Notes under the pieces: model-generated | The model's database searches: none | Told to the model about the DNA's origin: nothing | Seen by the model: only the letters and a program-made list of their open reading frames with translations | Shown: positions 39,701 to 53,089 of the stretch, in pieces | Numbering within the stretch: the stretch's first letter is position 1 | Layout: every line of letters begins with the position of its first letter | NCBI RefSeq assembly: GCF_022458985.1 | Contig: NC_061772.1 | Location: 12,886,001-12,950,000, forward strand | Source: Mugil cephalus | Taxonomy: Eukaryota > Chordata > Actinopteri > Mugiliformes > Mugilidae | Reading direction: 5' to 3' | Length of the DNA stretch: 64,000 bases | Position numbers and translations under genes: made by a program

Positions 39701-42700
39701 CAGCTGTGATTGGGCGAGAGGCAGAGTACACCCTAAACAGGCCACCAGTCCATCCCAGGACAAACACCACATATATGGCCACTAGTCATCAGTCAACCTA
39801 ACATGCATGTCTTTGGATTGTTGGAGAAACCCAGACACAGGAAGAACTAACTAACTCAGCTGGCCAGCAGGTTTCAACTCTTCTTGCTTTGAGGGTGACT
39901 GTGCTAACCACTGCACCAGTATTATTGCATAACGATAAATTTTGTGCATTTTAATGAATGTGTAATTTTACCTGAAACATGGGGTAAGTGAGGAAGGTCT
40001 CCAGCGTCCTCTCCTCACAGTCGGGCTTGGCCTCGTACTGTTTCAGCAGCTTGTCGAAGTCTCGGTTCTGTTTGCAGTGGGCCAGGATCTGCAGGCTGTA
40101 CTGGTGGTTCCTCACAAACTCTTGGTAGATGTTCAGCATGGGCAGTAAGATGTCAAACAGGTCAGCTGGAAAAAAGAGAGGCAGCAGGCTTAATAATTAT
40201 TAGGATATTCCCTATGTATTAATGGAATGGAATGGGAGATAATCAGCAAAGACACCAACAAACACTGACAGTCAGAACTGTCTGCAATTTTAAAGGTGTG
40301 AAGTGATTTTGTAGCGATTTGTGCTATATCACCAGTTCTGTGTTTCAACTACAGTTTGTTGAGTATGTGGGTAAAAAGTGTCTCTGAAGGCCGAAGGATG
40401 AACTGCTGCAAGAGCCACAATCCAACCTCCTTGTTGGCAAAAAAATCTCTCACAGATATTCCCATGATTTACTTGAAATATAATTTTTTAGTATGTGATT
40501 TGGCTGAAATGACACTCATAGAAAATAAAAGGAATATTCATCCTGAATTGTGTGGGCGACTGACAGTCTGCCTGTCTCTTACCCAGCACCAGTGTCGGCC
40601 AGCTGGCTATCCTGGCCTTCAGGCCCTGGTAGAAGATCTGGTGGAGGAACATGATGGTCTCACTAATAACACAAAGAGATACAACGGTCATGAGCTACTG
40701 TTTCCCCTTCTCCTGTACACAACCAGGGCAGACCCCACTGTCCCGAGTCACACAAACAACTGTGTCCCCACAAGTCTGAGCACCAGCCACCTGTTGAGGA
40801 AGATGCTGCTGACATCGTCGTGGGTGATCGGGGGCTTCTTGGAGCTGGCAGCCATGCGCAGCGGCCGCAAGAAGTTGTTGACCAGGATGTGGAGCTGCTG
40901 GACGTATTCGGCCTCGGCCTCCAACATGCTGAACACCACCTGGTTCCTCTTCCTCATGCTTTCAGCGTGGGGTGAGCGAATGTAGTCCTGGATGATGGTT
41001 TTCCACTTCCTGCGGCAAATCCAACCTCGCAGGAAACTCTGGACCTGTGATGAATTAATATTCGAGATGCCTGATTGTTATTATACTGGAATCAGCATAC
41101 GTTAATATGCTGATGTTGTCATGTGACATTTAAACATCTGAGGTCTGGAAAACTGGATTTCCAATAGTTACATATGCCACCAGTATGTTGTTAATATTCA
41201 CCGTTTTGTTATCCAGTTTGGTTTCCTGGTTTATTTTGTAATCTGTTTCCTCATGATATAAGTTTTACTTCCTGTGTTTGATTCTTTATTCACCTGTCTT
41301 CCCTTGTGTCTTTTGTTTTCATGCTCCTCATTGGTTTCACCTGTGTCTTGTTATTACATCAGCCCGTGTGTGTGTGTGTATGTGTGTCTGTGTGTGGAGT
41401 TACCTCTGTTGAACTGTTTCCTATATTTTTTTAGTTCCTTACACTTCCCCGTTTTTTTTTTTCATGCTAAAAGATTTGTGTTTTTTCTGCTTTACAACTG
41501 CAGCACTTTTTGCATCCAGATTAATACGTTTTATTAAAGTTCTTTGGTTTTTCTGCTCCTACTTCCTATTGTGTCTGTATTTGGGTCCTATCTCCTCTCC
41601 TAGACTGGACACAACACCTTTAGTGCAACATGTAGGCTAAAGGTACATTTGTCACTAGGTGTAACGTACATTGTCCTGGTAAAATCACCAAAAGTGTCAT
41701 ATACTATGTATTTTTAATATTTGCAACAGATGGTTAACTTCAGATGGTAGTCCAAAAGAAAATAGTCCAAAACTGGTGGCTAAAAAGAAAATAAATATTG
41801 GACTTATAGGTAATGATGCTCCATGGCTCAACATGTTGCCAGCACTGAAGTTAAGTTTTTCACTAAATTGTGTTATATTTTTACAGCTTCTTTCAGGTGC
41901 CCTGACCAAAAAAAGTTCCTTTCAACTCCATAATAAATGTAGCTTAAGTTAGCTGTCACTGTGTGTTCCGTTAACCTGTTTTTGTTGTTTTCATTTTCCT
42001 TGTCAGTTAGGGAAAGTTGTAAACACTGTGCTGACAAAGTGCCACAGGCTAGCTAACATCTTGTTGGATTTATGTTTCCTCTTAGAGTATTTGAAATATT
42101 TTCCTGAACTCTCCTATCTGGTCAGCTTTTTAAAGAAATGTCTTTTACCGAAAGTTTCCACTTTGTTCACCACCCATCTGTTGTGACTTTAAACCAGTGT
42201 TGCTAAGTGTTTAGAGTGAACCACAACAGAGCAGTAAAGTTGAGGGCTAAATGACCAAAAAACACAGAGCTGAAGGAAACTTTTGTCAGTTGATAGTTAC
42301 TGATCATTTTATCCAAGCTTTTACAATTTCAAAGCTTCCACAGATATACGTATTCAGGATGGTTGTAGTGAACAGGGAGTTCCCTGCTGCTAATGCAAGT
42401 GTAAGCACAATAAATATAAAAGTAGTAGTAGTAGTAAAACCTGCAAGTGCCCTTTGATTTATCTTTTAAAATACAGTAATATTCCTGCTAATACATTTTT
42501 GCCTAAACACTAAATTCTTCGAGCTCTTATTTCCTTTCTTGATTTAAACACGTACTCCCCTTTAAAAATGCACATCACACAGGCACTAGGATTCTCACCT
42601 TTTTGATTTTCTTGATCTCTGTATCATCTTCACTGGGTGGCACCTCTGGATTTGACTGGATCTTCTCATTGTCCTTCAGGAGTCCAGCGATCTGAAATTC

Positions 42701-45700
42701 AACACAACAGTGGGGCTGATTCAGTCGGGCTAAAACATGTTTTGCTGTATACAGCTACAGTCCCACTCATGATCTAGGTCACTTCATGTTCTCTACCTGC
42801 ACTGCATGTTTTATTAGGATTATTAATGTCTTATTCAACATTTTTAAATTGCTTTTTGTTCAGGTTTGTTACCGTCCATTAGCTGCTTCAAAGGTTTAAA
42901 ATTTCCCGTATTGTATTTTGTTCATATCTGTTACATTTACTCCCTTTATATGCAGCATGTGAATAACAAAACTTTTAATAAAGAACAGAAATTAAACAAA
43001 ACAGCCCAAAGTCCATTACCAGCACACACTTTAGCCATGAAAAGTGAGACAGTAGATTACCATTTTCTGGTGCAGACTGCGGTATCATGCACAACAAAAG
43101 CTGATTCATGCATATTGAAAACGTTCAATTCAATTGAAGCTAGCCATTAGCACATTAAAGGGAGACACATTTGATCTGGTTTAGACAGAATAATTAGGAT
43201 ACAAAATACTCAACAGTATTGCAGAGCCTCTAACAAGTACATCCCGGGAGCACCGCGAGCTGCGAAGCTCACCATGTTCTCACAGCATTATGGTCTGGGT
43301 CATGACCTTTGTCCTGTGACCAGTCACTGTCTTTATCATCTCTGCCCGTCTTCTTTTACTTTCATTGCTTTGTCTCCACTGAGTACCATGCAGTAAGACA
43401 AAAGCAACATGCACATTGACGCAGGTACTACTAGCATGAAATTACAAGGCAACTTACCTCTGATTTTAGTCGCTCTATCTCGATTTCCCCATCCTCTATC
43501 TGTTGTCGAAGTTGCTTGGCAACCGTTTTCTCCGTCTCCACTATTTGGAGTAGATGAAGATACTTCTGCATGAGGCTCTCATGCTCTGTAGCCAGGTTCC
43601 TGTAACTATACAGACACACACGCACAGACATTGTAAGGACCTCATTAACGCATGTTTCATGGGCTCTCCGTAGATTTATTACGGCAGACCTCTGATCAGC
43701 ATATGTTTGAACCACAGACCTTACATCCACACCGAGTGCAGTGCACTTATGCAACCACTTCTCTGACTACTTGCAGGCTTAGAACACCATGTGTAAAAGC
43801 TGCTTCTGCATGAGCAGTAATTCTGTACATTACCCAGTTGAACACTTGTCATGTGAGGCTTAAAATCAGTGCAGTCGACTCCTTGTAGTTCATATAAACC
43901 AGGCCTCAAAGCTATTTTGAATTTGGATGTCTCTCGATTAAAAAATTCTGTTGAATCAGTGATTCAGATTATTAACCTTAACAGGACATTTGTTGTAAAT
44001 AAAGCTATTCAAAGCATCCAACATCCAGATGTGAGGAAGCTCTAAGAAATGTGACATGAAGATAAGTAAATACAGCTCTTCATTGCTCTGCTGAGCATTA
44101 AAATATTACAGAGCAACTTAGCCTTGTACAGTAAGTGCTGCTGCCTAGACGGGGCACTAATCAATTTAATCTTCAATGAGCCCAATCAGTTGACCTTTTG
44201 CCATACAAATGCACACTGGTGACATTTAGAGTCACGGTATCGCTTGGCTTTCATGACCCTCTTTTGTCCCTGAATCTTGAAGGAGCATTTCACCCGTCAC
44301 ACGTGTGAGGAATCCATAAATCACTAGTCAGTATTGATGAGAAATCCTTTTTATTTTGTTAATTTCTATCTTTTTTTCATTTGTTGATGACAATCTGCTT
44401 GTGAAGGTTCTGATACATATTAATAAATAAAATAAAAAACTGTTGACACTGCCTTTACATACATACAGTAGTGTAGTAGATATTCAGTAGATAACGATAT
44501 ATACTCACACCAGTGGAGGGAACCATAAAAGAGTGCGTACTCCGTCTTGCAATGGATTCACATCAAAAAATAATGGAAATAATGGCCCAAGACATTAGCT
44601 AGTGTGTTTTTGAGCCTAGAAGCAAGGTTGCACCGATGGCAGTGACGCAACATCTAATAGTTTGATAAATTACTGGATACCTTTCCGTGGTTACTGTTGA
44701 CTTTCGTTATGTTGCCAGTCATTAAGTCATTAGGTCGCTCCCCTCTACGCGCATGGCTCCAGCAGCTACTGCTCCAAGTGTGCTCACTTGGACAGGTTAA
44801 ATGTAGGGAACAAATTCCCTGCAGCTGCCACCACATATGCATGGTGAATAAAGCTGATTTGATAAGCTTATTTTCAAATATCAGACTGAACAAAATTTAC
44901 AGTTCCTTGTCAGTCGGAGCCACTATATTCTTAATTCTGGTGATGTTGTAGAGGAAATACATGTCTTGATATGTGTCATATGAACCTTGTGGGTTACAAA
45001 CATCTGGATATGAGAGCTTTGGACATGACGCCACATTTGAGGTTCCTAATGTGCGGACGAGGTAAGTCCTTTTCACTGACTGATTAAACTCACTGATGCA
45101 CGCTCACACTTCTCGACAAGACCTCCACCTCAGAGGGTCCTCAGCCTAATGTGTGTATGTAGGTGAGGGGTCATGTGTGAGAGGTACCTGGCCTGTGTGA
45201 TGGCGGCCACCCACTCATCACAGTCCTTGACGTCCTCTGTGCGCAGCTCCAAAGCTTTCTGGTTGTCATGATTGAATGTGACAGTGAAGTAATACTGGGA
45301 AACAAAAGCAAAGAGAGGGGGAGTTAAATATTTGCTGAGTTTAAAATGTGACCGTCAGGTTATGATAAAGCGATAAAGTAAAATCCGTGCCTCGCGCAGA
45401 TTCCTTAAACCTACATTTTGTCTAAACTGAACTTGTATGTGTACACACGTGCATGGACATGTGTGTGAAGGAGTGGGAGAGAGGGATCCTGAGGGAAAAG
45501 TCTTGAGAGATTCATTATAAAGCCTCTGTGCATTCTGTCTGTAACCTGGCAACTCACCTCTGAATCGGCGGAAGCCTCTCGTCTGACGCCATTTTTTTGT
45601 TTAGTTTTGTTTTTGCCTCGTTTAGCCCAGTGATTTGGCTGCATTTAAGCAACACAAACACCTCTGGGTGCTCACCCCCTTTTACCCCTCTCTCACCAAT

Positions 45701-48700
45701 TATCCCACGCTGACCTTGCCTTAAAGCCTTAAAGGTTCAGTTACGGCAATTACGTCAAATGCACGCAGAATTGTTTTTTAATAGGCTTATGAGATAAAAT
45801 CCTCAAATCAACAAAGTGGTGGTCACTGCACTAATAGTAGGGACAGCCTATTTGTAGTAGAAACACATCAAATTATATAACACTGATGCATTGTAAATAG
45901 ACCCCCACAAATCCAATATATTGGATTTTTTTATCCCTCCCAAATGCCAAGAGCGAATCATTTGTGATGGGGAGTAATGTTCCATATTTCCTGATGAGCA
46001 GCAGAACAGGCCTTTGTCAATAATGTGCTTCCCACCTCTCGCATCCTGTGAGCTGGTGTGTCTAGCCTTTTAGACGGCTATATTTAACTTCACGTCACTT
46101 CATTTTTCACCTCAGACACAATGAGACAATGTAGCCCGTAACAAGTCCAAATTTAAAGTTTATAAACAAACGTAACCAGATTGGATCTCATATTTAAATT
46201 AAAGGTGGCTTCTAATTGTATTAAACCTCAGAGCAACTGTATCACTTTTGAACACGTTTGCTTTCAATTAATCAGCCAAATGGAAAAGTGGAATTTTGAA
46301 ACTTTTTTTTAACTAATTATCTACTCTCTGATCTTATATATAGAGCAACAGGTCTGTGGGATCCACTACTGAAGAAGGAATAACGTCACTATCAGAAAAG
46401 CACAAGGAGCATGTCTGTTCCATGCATAACCTACACTACTGTCAGTAAAATAAACATTACTGGAAATTACTGGGAAAAAAATTAAGAATATTCATACTGT
46501 GGAAAATACATTACTTGAAAAGGCGATAGCTTGCATTTGTAGCGTACACTTGTTGTGCGATTGCCCAGATGTTCTTTCAATTGGCCAGGGACATGCTGTC
46601 TATGGTTAAAATATGTATTAAAATGTTGTGTAACCTACATTTCGAGCTTATACAATAAATTCAGTCAGCTGACCACTGAAGACTGTCTGCTGATCATTGA
46701 GAATGTACTTACATAAAGGAAACACGTAAAAGTAACACAAAAAAAAAAAAAGAAAGCACAACCACCACCACCAGAACCTAAGACGACCCATCTCCTCTTC
46801 CTCCTTGCATGCCCATATTTGCTGTACTTGCTAAATGGAGCACAATACCAAGGCATGTTGTTGCACATTTTGTTGGCCCCTTCAAATGCACTTTTTCAGA
46901 TGCAAATAGGGGTTGCCATAGTAACTGTGGGCTTAAACGTAGCTCGCCTTCTAAATGGGGAATAAGAACATTTAAAAAGTAGAACACTCCAAAGAATACA
47001 ATGAGAACGGAGAGACAGACGGAGCGGGAGGAAGAGAGCGATCTTTTGCTTTTTTGAGGAGTGAGGGCTATAAAAAGCACTGTAGCCCTGCAAGGTGGCA
47101 GTTGGCTTGGCATATATTCGCTGCATTGTCCCTCTCCCTGTCACACACACATACAGATAAGATCCAGTGCTCTCCTGGCCATTCCTCCTGCAGCGTTGAC
47201 GCACACTCACTGAAATACAGTACGCACACACACACATCTTACGCACTCAACAAAAATCTGGAATCTGCTGTAATCCGTCCATGTAAGAGGTTTATTGTCA
47301 GGAACGTACAGTAGCATTGCCTCTGACGACCTCTGCAGTCTGCTCATCGACTTAGGTGTCATTCTTTGTTTTTTTTTTCAGAGTAGGGCAAAGTGAAAAG
47401 GAAATCTCTATGCCCTCAGACACCTGGAGCATTGATCACACCTTCTGTCCTCGTTTCACCTTTTCTGTGGAGACCCCCCAGTTTATGGATTGACATTGGC
47501 ATATGCAGGGGGACACAGCCAGGTAAATATAGACTTTGAGGCATGCACACAAGATGAGACGAGTTTCACAAGATGCACGGACGCGGACGCATATTGACAT
47601 GACTGACTGAACAGCAAATGTGTTCGAGCAAATAACTTTACATGCGCACAATTAATGTACCAAGACAAAACCAATACACAAATGCCCCAAAACTGAGGTA
47701 ATTCATTACTGACACATATTATGTAAAGAGACACGTGCTAAGCAGAAGGCTGTGTTATGCTAATTGAAGGCTTTCAAATTCATTTAATTCGCTGTTGAAA
47801 TAAATTCACTGAAGCAGTCAGCATGAACAGCTGTCATCGTAGATGTCACTCAGCGCATATTCCATCCCCAGAACAGCCTCTTGTCCTGACACAGTTTCAA
47901 GAAAATATAATGAACAAAGTTGAATAGTTCACAGCAACCAGCAAGTCCTCATATTCAACTAGTCCTCATACGTAGGTTCATTTCCACAAAAGCCTCCAGA
48001 AATGATCAGTATGACCTTTATCCTTATTTGCCACGTAGTGTCTGGTTAATTTGTGCAACTAAAACTTTTCGATTTACTCTTGCAACCCAAGAAAATCTAT
48101 ATTATAGCAAAAAGAAAATCTTGCCTACGGTAAAATAAACAAAAAATATCATATCTATCATATCTAAACATAGCATAGCGCCATCTGTAGCACCACGCTA
48201 TATTTACCAGGTCTAGTGTTGGGAACGTATGGCAGCAGAATTCAGCACCATGGACAGCGACCTCGGGTACAGCTGATACAGATAATGGATTTACTCTGTC
48301 CCCATCATTTATTCACGCTTACAATGTGTTTCGCAGTAAAATACAAATAGCAAAGAAAGCAATGTGCCTCCACACAGATCAAGTTACCTATTCTAGCTAC
48401 GAAATAAGAGCAATCCATGAGGGATGAGTGATCAACATTGAGGATGAGATATTCACAACATGCTCAACGTTTATACCAACAACAGTCCAAGTGAAAGAAA
48501 GAAGAAAGAACATTTTCTTCTGTGAAAGCACAAAAATAGTCAGCTTTTCTCCACCTGCTGCTTACTCAAGAGGTTCACACAACTAACTTTGCAATCGCTG
48601 ATCTTTATAAACGAACCAAATCACATTTGTTGGTAACCTCATCCCCCAGGTCGTAAACTTTCATATTGCACTGGAGTTATTTTATGCTCTAAATTGTGTC

Positions 48701-50376
48701 CTCGTGACCTATGTGTCCCAAATGTGAACCCCCACATCAACACTTTTAGTGGAGACACATCTGTGGAATGCATAAAATGCCCAAAACACACCAGTGCGAG
48801 GACATGTGCCAGCCTGCAAAACCACACAATGTTGCCTTTGATTTGTCGTCACAGTTTAAATTTTGGACTGTAAAATAGAGCCTAAAATAGTAAAAGTGAT
48901 GTGAGCAAGAATGAATGTTCCCAAATTCTAGGTGAAAACAGTTGACAATCTGTTTTTCCGTGTAAGACAGAGATTATAATGTTTGAACAGAAAAAAAAAA
49001 CACGAGGCATGAATTTGACATTTCACTTCTTTATCCCTTCTGCCGCAAGGAAAGCAGAAGAGGCTGCAGCTGGCAGAGCAGATTTCAGAAGGTGACTGCA
49101 GTCATAGCTCACAGCAGCCTGACCACTTCTCTGGCTCCTAAACGCTTTTACGCCACAATCTGTAGCTCTTCCAGCAGCAGCAGCATCCCTCCCAGTCCCT
49201 TGAACCGGTTTCTCTGGACGCAGCCACGCTTCCCCCTGAGATTATTTCTGAGTGTGTCATGGCATTAAAAAATAAAGTCAGTGGAAACCGTTCAGGCCTC
49301 GCACATGATAATCCATGGCACTAAGTGCCAAGGGAATTAAAAACAAAACAAATGGGGGATGTACTGAGAAACAAAAGCATGCCCTGGAAGTCATTTGGTT
49401 TTCATTCATGGTTGTCGTTAACAACCCATGATAATGAGAGAGCTATCAAATGAACCAAGCCGCTATAAATCCGGGGGACACACAGTTGCCAAGGTAGGAT
49501 GCTATTAATATCAAGACGAGGAATTAAATCAATACGTCAAAACGACAGGGGAAGGGACAGCTCTCCTCCGCAAGATGGCAACCTACAAAGTTTGGATGCA
49601 GTTTAAGTTTACTCCGTATACATGTGCTGCATTCTCTGAATGTTCGTCCAAAAATAGTTATACGTATATAAGCGTGACGCAACGGATACTGTGACTGTGG
49701 CTAGAATGATAATAAAAAAAAGGCTGCACAGAGAACTCTAAGCCTCTGTGGATGTTTGTATTTCATGAAGTTAATGAGACACCTCTGAGGTAGACTGCGA
49801 GGCTATTTTAGTGCAGAATCGAGACAATCAATCACTTCGGATGACGCCATTGCGTAACGGTGAGCGTCAAGTCAACTAAGATGCAAAAGCATCACTGGGA
49901 AATTGTTTGCGTGGTAATTATATAATGAGGAAAACAACACTTTGCTGCGTGTGCGGAATACGTGCTCTCATAAATATGTCGCTTTAAGCCGGAGCCAGGG
50001 AGAGTTTCATTGACGAGTGCGTCCTAACGGTGAGACTGATTACCTTGACGGTGTCAGTCAGTCAGACTTAAGGGAGCTCCCCGTGTGATCAATATCTTAC
50101 CTGCTTCTCTAAGCATTCCTTTGCTGAGAGAGACGGCTTGGGAGACGGCGCCCTGTCACAAAGGCATCCCTCCAACAGGTACAGTCCGGAGGGGCGTGAG
50201 CTGGAGTCGTTTTCGAAATAAAACAACATATTCTGCAACAAGGCGAACCACTTTGCATGCCATTTTGTGTTGTCCGAGCTTTTCTTACTCAGGCAACCTC
50301 GCCTCGTCCCGTCCTTCTTCGCCAAAAGAGCCAGATAGGTGATGTGGCCATCATTGAGCCTCATCCCTTTCTGCAT
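26615..50376 (-). CDS. rasgrf1: rasgrf1, Ras-specific guanine nucleotide-releasing factor 1 (complete)
   Basis: This calcium/calmodulin-responsive neuronal exchange factor activates Ras through CDC25 and Rac through DH. Exons in gene order: 50101-50376, 45188-45294, 43458-43605, 42599-42691, 40791-41044, 40583-40662, 39972-40165, 38945-39054, 38592-38710, 38095-38255, 37845-37908, 37046-37188, 36743-36825, 35861-36109, 33160-33533, 32716-32832, 31022-31192, 29917-30023, 29688-29800, 29166-29226, 28956-29062, 28714-28798, 28373-28570, 27924-28003, 27702-27819, 27478-27546, 26615-26707; 3,774 bp, 1,257 aa (human about 1,273). Order: PH1 about 20-130, coiled coil 130-205, IQ ([12 protein letters not shown]) about 212, DH about 245-430, PH2 about 460-585, REM about 625-690, Ser/Pro linker 700-920, CDC25 about 1010-1250 ([40 protein letters not shown]). 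The start [11 protein letters not shown] distinguishes it from RASGRF2. All introns are GT-AG. The gene spans about 24 kb. Confidence 0.97.
28612..28692 (+). repeat. (TCTA)n tetranucleotide microsatellite
   Basis: About 20 uninterrupted TCTA units in the intron between rasgrf1 exons 28714-28798 and 28373-28570, ending about 20 bp from the upstream exon's donor. Confidence 0.97.
28803..28823 (+). repeat. (AC)n microsatellite beside a rasgrf1 acceptor
   Basis: It starts 5 bp from the 28714-28798 exon, so on the minus strand the acceptor's upstream tract is (GT)n rather than a normal pyrimidine run. Confidence 0.95.
30313..30326 (-). promoter_or_regulatory. CTCF-like motif in rasgrf1 intron
   Basis: The minus strand reads CCACCAGAGGGCAC, a full match to the CCASYAGRKGGCRS core. 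Occupancy is not shown by sequence. Confidence 0.45.
30770..30792. repeat. (AT)n microsatellite
   Basis: An AT dinucleotide run following a poly-A stretch in a rasgrf1 intron. Confidence 0.9.
33540..34720 (+). repeat. extended purine-rich region in rasgrf1 intron
   Basis: For most of about 1.2 kb the plus strand is dominated by G and A (GAGA, GGGAGG, A16 at about 34,019-34,035). The rasgrf1 pre-mRNA therefore carries a long pyrimidine tract just upstream of the exon 33160-33533 acceptor. Long minus-strand open frames here (up to 436 codons) are Ser/Leu/Phe/Pro low-complexity artefacts of this bias. Confidence 0.75.
34721..35860 (-). other. rasgrf1: rasgrf1 intron remainder
   Basis: The 5' part of the intron between exons 35861-36109 and 33160-33533. 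No gene, RNA or recognised element is seen. Confidence 0.8.
39655..39915 (+). repeat. dispersed teleost repeat, copy 2
   Basis: It carries 'agctggagcttatcccagct', 'caggccaccagtccatccca', 'aacctaacatgcatgtcttt' and a degraded end with 'gctaaccactgcaccag'. Same family and orientation as 775-1000. It lies in the rasgrf1 intron just upstream of exon 38945-39054. Confidence 0.75.
41045..42598 (-). other. rasgrf1: rasgrf1 intron
   Basis: A 1.55 kb intron between exons 42599-42691 and 40791-41044, with a short GT-rich patch near 41,365-41,395 and a (TAG)n patch near 42,421-42,435. Nothing else is recognised. Confidence 0.85.
45295..50100 (-). other. rasgrf1: rasgrf1 intron 1
   Basis: The 4.8 kb first intron contains no recognisable exon of another gene. 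The part nearest exon 1 (about 49,040-49,560) has low repeat content and a non-random look, including an exact 15-bp palindrome TGGCACTAAGTGCCA with odd centre at 49316-49330. It is a candidate regulatory element. Confidence 0.6.
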
Positions 50377-50720
50377 TTTGGCTGTGGATCCAGAGAGGAT
50401 CTGCGGGGATGCCTGCGGATTCTTACATGTTCTTCTCCTCAGTACCTCCGAAACACAGTCAGACTTGGTGGGCAGCAGCCCACTCCTGCGTGCCCATCAC
50501 CACTTGCGGCACTAATGTTTGCAACGGCGAAATCAAAACAGGGAGAAAACGGTGCACGTAACGAACCGCGGTCACGCATTAAACTGCACTAAACTGTCCA
50601 CGCTGCAGGCATGCCACAGTCTCAGAGATACCCTCCTCGTGAGCCCAACAGCTCATGATGAGGACTCAAGTGTCCGCGTGCGGAGCCTACACGAGCGCGC
50701 GCATACAAACTCAGCTTCCT

Positions 50721-50764
<44 letters not shown>

Positions 50765-50860
50765 TCTCTCTCACACACACACGCACACGCACACACACAC
50801 TCAGGGGGAGGAAGCGCAGTCACGTGGCAGATTTCAGTACCTCGGACAGAAAGAAACTCA
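50377..50860 (-). promoter_or_regulatory. rasgrf1: rasgrf1 promoter and 5' UTR region
   Basis: Sequence upstream of the start codon is moderately CpG-bearing and has no TATA box. It includes a (CT)n/(CA)n compound repeat at 50721-50800. The transcription start cannot be placed from sequence alone. Confidence 0.5.
50721..50800 (+). repeat. compound (CT)n-(CA)n microsatellite
   Basis: About 24 CT units (one break at CCC) are followed by about 15 CA/CG units, roughly 350-420 bp upstream of the rasgrf1 start codon. Confidence 0.95.
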
Positions 50861-53089
50861 CACGGAGAGACGATGGGAGAGACGCAGTTTCTTCATGCGA
50901 AGGATCCCGGAGGAAACACACACACAAACTGTTCTTAATACGTTCCAAGCATCAAAAAGTCGTGAGTCCCAAAAAACAAAAACAAATGACCCCACGCTGT
51001 TTGTGTTCCGCGAGAGTTTGACTCCCCCTTTTAAAAAAAATAACAAGAAAAACACATACATACACTTCTCTTGCTTTCTCAGAAATGTAACCCATGGAGA
51101 GGAATCCAGATCCCGCAGCAACACACGCTTGAAGCATTTTCAACATTTACTTTGCTGATTGTTTAATATATACTTTAAGCCAAACACTATAGGAACATTT
51201 ATGAGAATGTTTATACTACGCAATCCATTCAGCTGGTGCAGAAATTTGAGAGGAAATCAAGGAAACTTGCAGATTACATGAACCGGTTATGGCTACAAGT
51301 CCAGCTGCCCTTATTTCAGCTTGGTTTACCATGGCCATATGGCCTGGATGAGAATCTACACAGACACACTATAGGTGTTACTGTTTTAAATATAAACATT
51401 TGAGTCCATTCTTTATTGACCCAGTGGATTCAGGGAACATGACAAACACCTCGCAACAGAATAAACGGTGTCACGCAGGAGGAGAATAACAATGTAGTAC
51501 TTACTCTTACTTGTTTTCTGGAGTGCTGAAGAAGCAATAATAAACACAGACTATTATGGCAAAGAGTTTCATGAAGGAAACTGAAGGTGGCACGGTTGGC
51601 TACGTGCCTCCAAAACTGCGACTTTGTCAAAACGTGTGATTGCCAGTAGGATGAAAGAATCCCAGGCTCTGACACTTTTGATGTAAGGTTCAGTTTTAAG
51701 GCCTTTGTATTTTACTTGAATTAATGTGTTCTTTGCAATAGTTTAAGCTCCCATGCATCTAAGAGGGAAATTTTTATTTATTTATTTTTAATCGCATTTA
51801 ATATTTCCTGGTGGTAAATAAATATAGATTCATAGAGTCATAATCATTTGACTTTTGTAACAATGTCTTTGTCCTGCACTGAACTTAACTTCATAAATGT
51901 TAAATTATTCACCATGTGTTTAAACCAAGAGAGACGTTAATTCCACTGTTGCACCAACACTTTTCTATTGTTTTGATAACCCAATTTTAGTTAATGATCT
52001 AGATTAAATAACAGAACAGGTTGAATGTAATCTAGTTTAACAGCTATACACTCCTAAATGATGCAAAACACTTTTTTTTGTTAACATTAACTGAACATTA
52101 TAGCAGCAATGAAACCGAGATTTAGTTCAAGACTGTTATATTAGGATGCACTTGTTTCAACAACTGTACCTAATGATTTGGCAAATGAGCGTAGGATCGT
52201 TTAATTAACTGTTTCACACCAAGAGTGTTTTTATGCCGTTCTGTACCCCCCACTAAGTGCAAGTGTCTCTGGCTGGTGCTGGGCTTTAATGTCTTAATCA
52301 GCCATACATGAAAACTTGAGGATAAAGGGCTCAGCTAAAGAAATGAAAACTCTGAACTCTATCTATGTCCTCATTTGATAACGAGTGTAAATTTCATAGC
52401 TGGTCTCCACTTCATGCTTCAGCCCATGAGACAGATCGTAACAAGGTAAATTGCCACACGTTTTTATCATATAAATCAGAAATTGAATCAATTTTTATTT
52501 ACTTTTTTATTATTTATTTATTTATTCATCTATATATTTGGTTCCCAACATCTGGCAGAGCAGCAGGTTTTCTTGAAACTCTTCTTGCCACATGTATCTC
52601 TCGTGCGCTCGTAGTCTCTCACCTTTCAAGTGAAGGGGAAGAGGATGAAAGTGTTACAAGAGCACACTTCCTCTTGCGCTGCCTATATTTACACTTCCTG
52701 TTTAATTAACAGGCTAAAAAACAATTCACCACCCATGCAGTCAGGTACAGTAGCTGATGATGGTGAACAGTCGTTCAACAGAATTATCACATGGGTCTGT
52801 ACGGGGTTTGACTGTTTTAATATAACTTCGACTTTCCCCGTTTTTAGCATCCGCTGTATCCTCAACATCACTACACATTTACCCATTTACCCACACATTT
52901 AAGAAAAAAGAATTTAAAAAATATATATATTTTTCCAGCAATGATATAATATTTTTTGAAATAATCTGTGCCCACCAAACCTCTGCCCTTATTTCCCTCT
53001 GTCTTGTTCTGTCCCTTTTATAGAACACAGAGAGTTAACAAAAGCCTTTCAGCACTGTCCACTCCTGGCACATTTACATATCTAAGAGG
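50861..53089. other. intergenic, nothing recognised
   Basis: AT-rich sequence upstream of rasgrf1. Open frames are short and match no family I know; a few TTTATTTA runs occur near 51,770 and 52,500. Confidence 0.7.
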
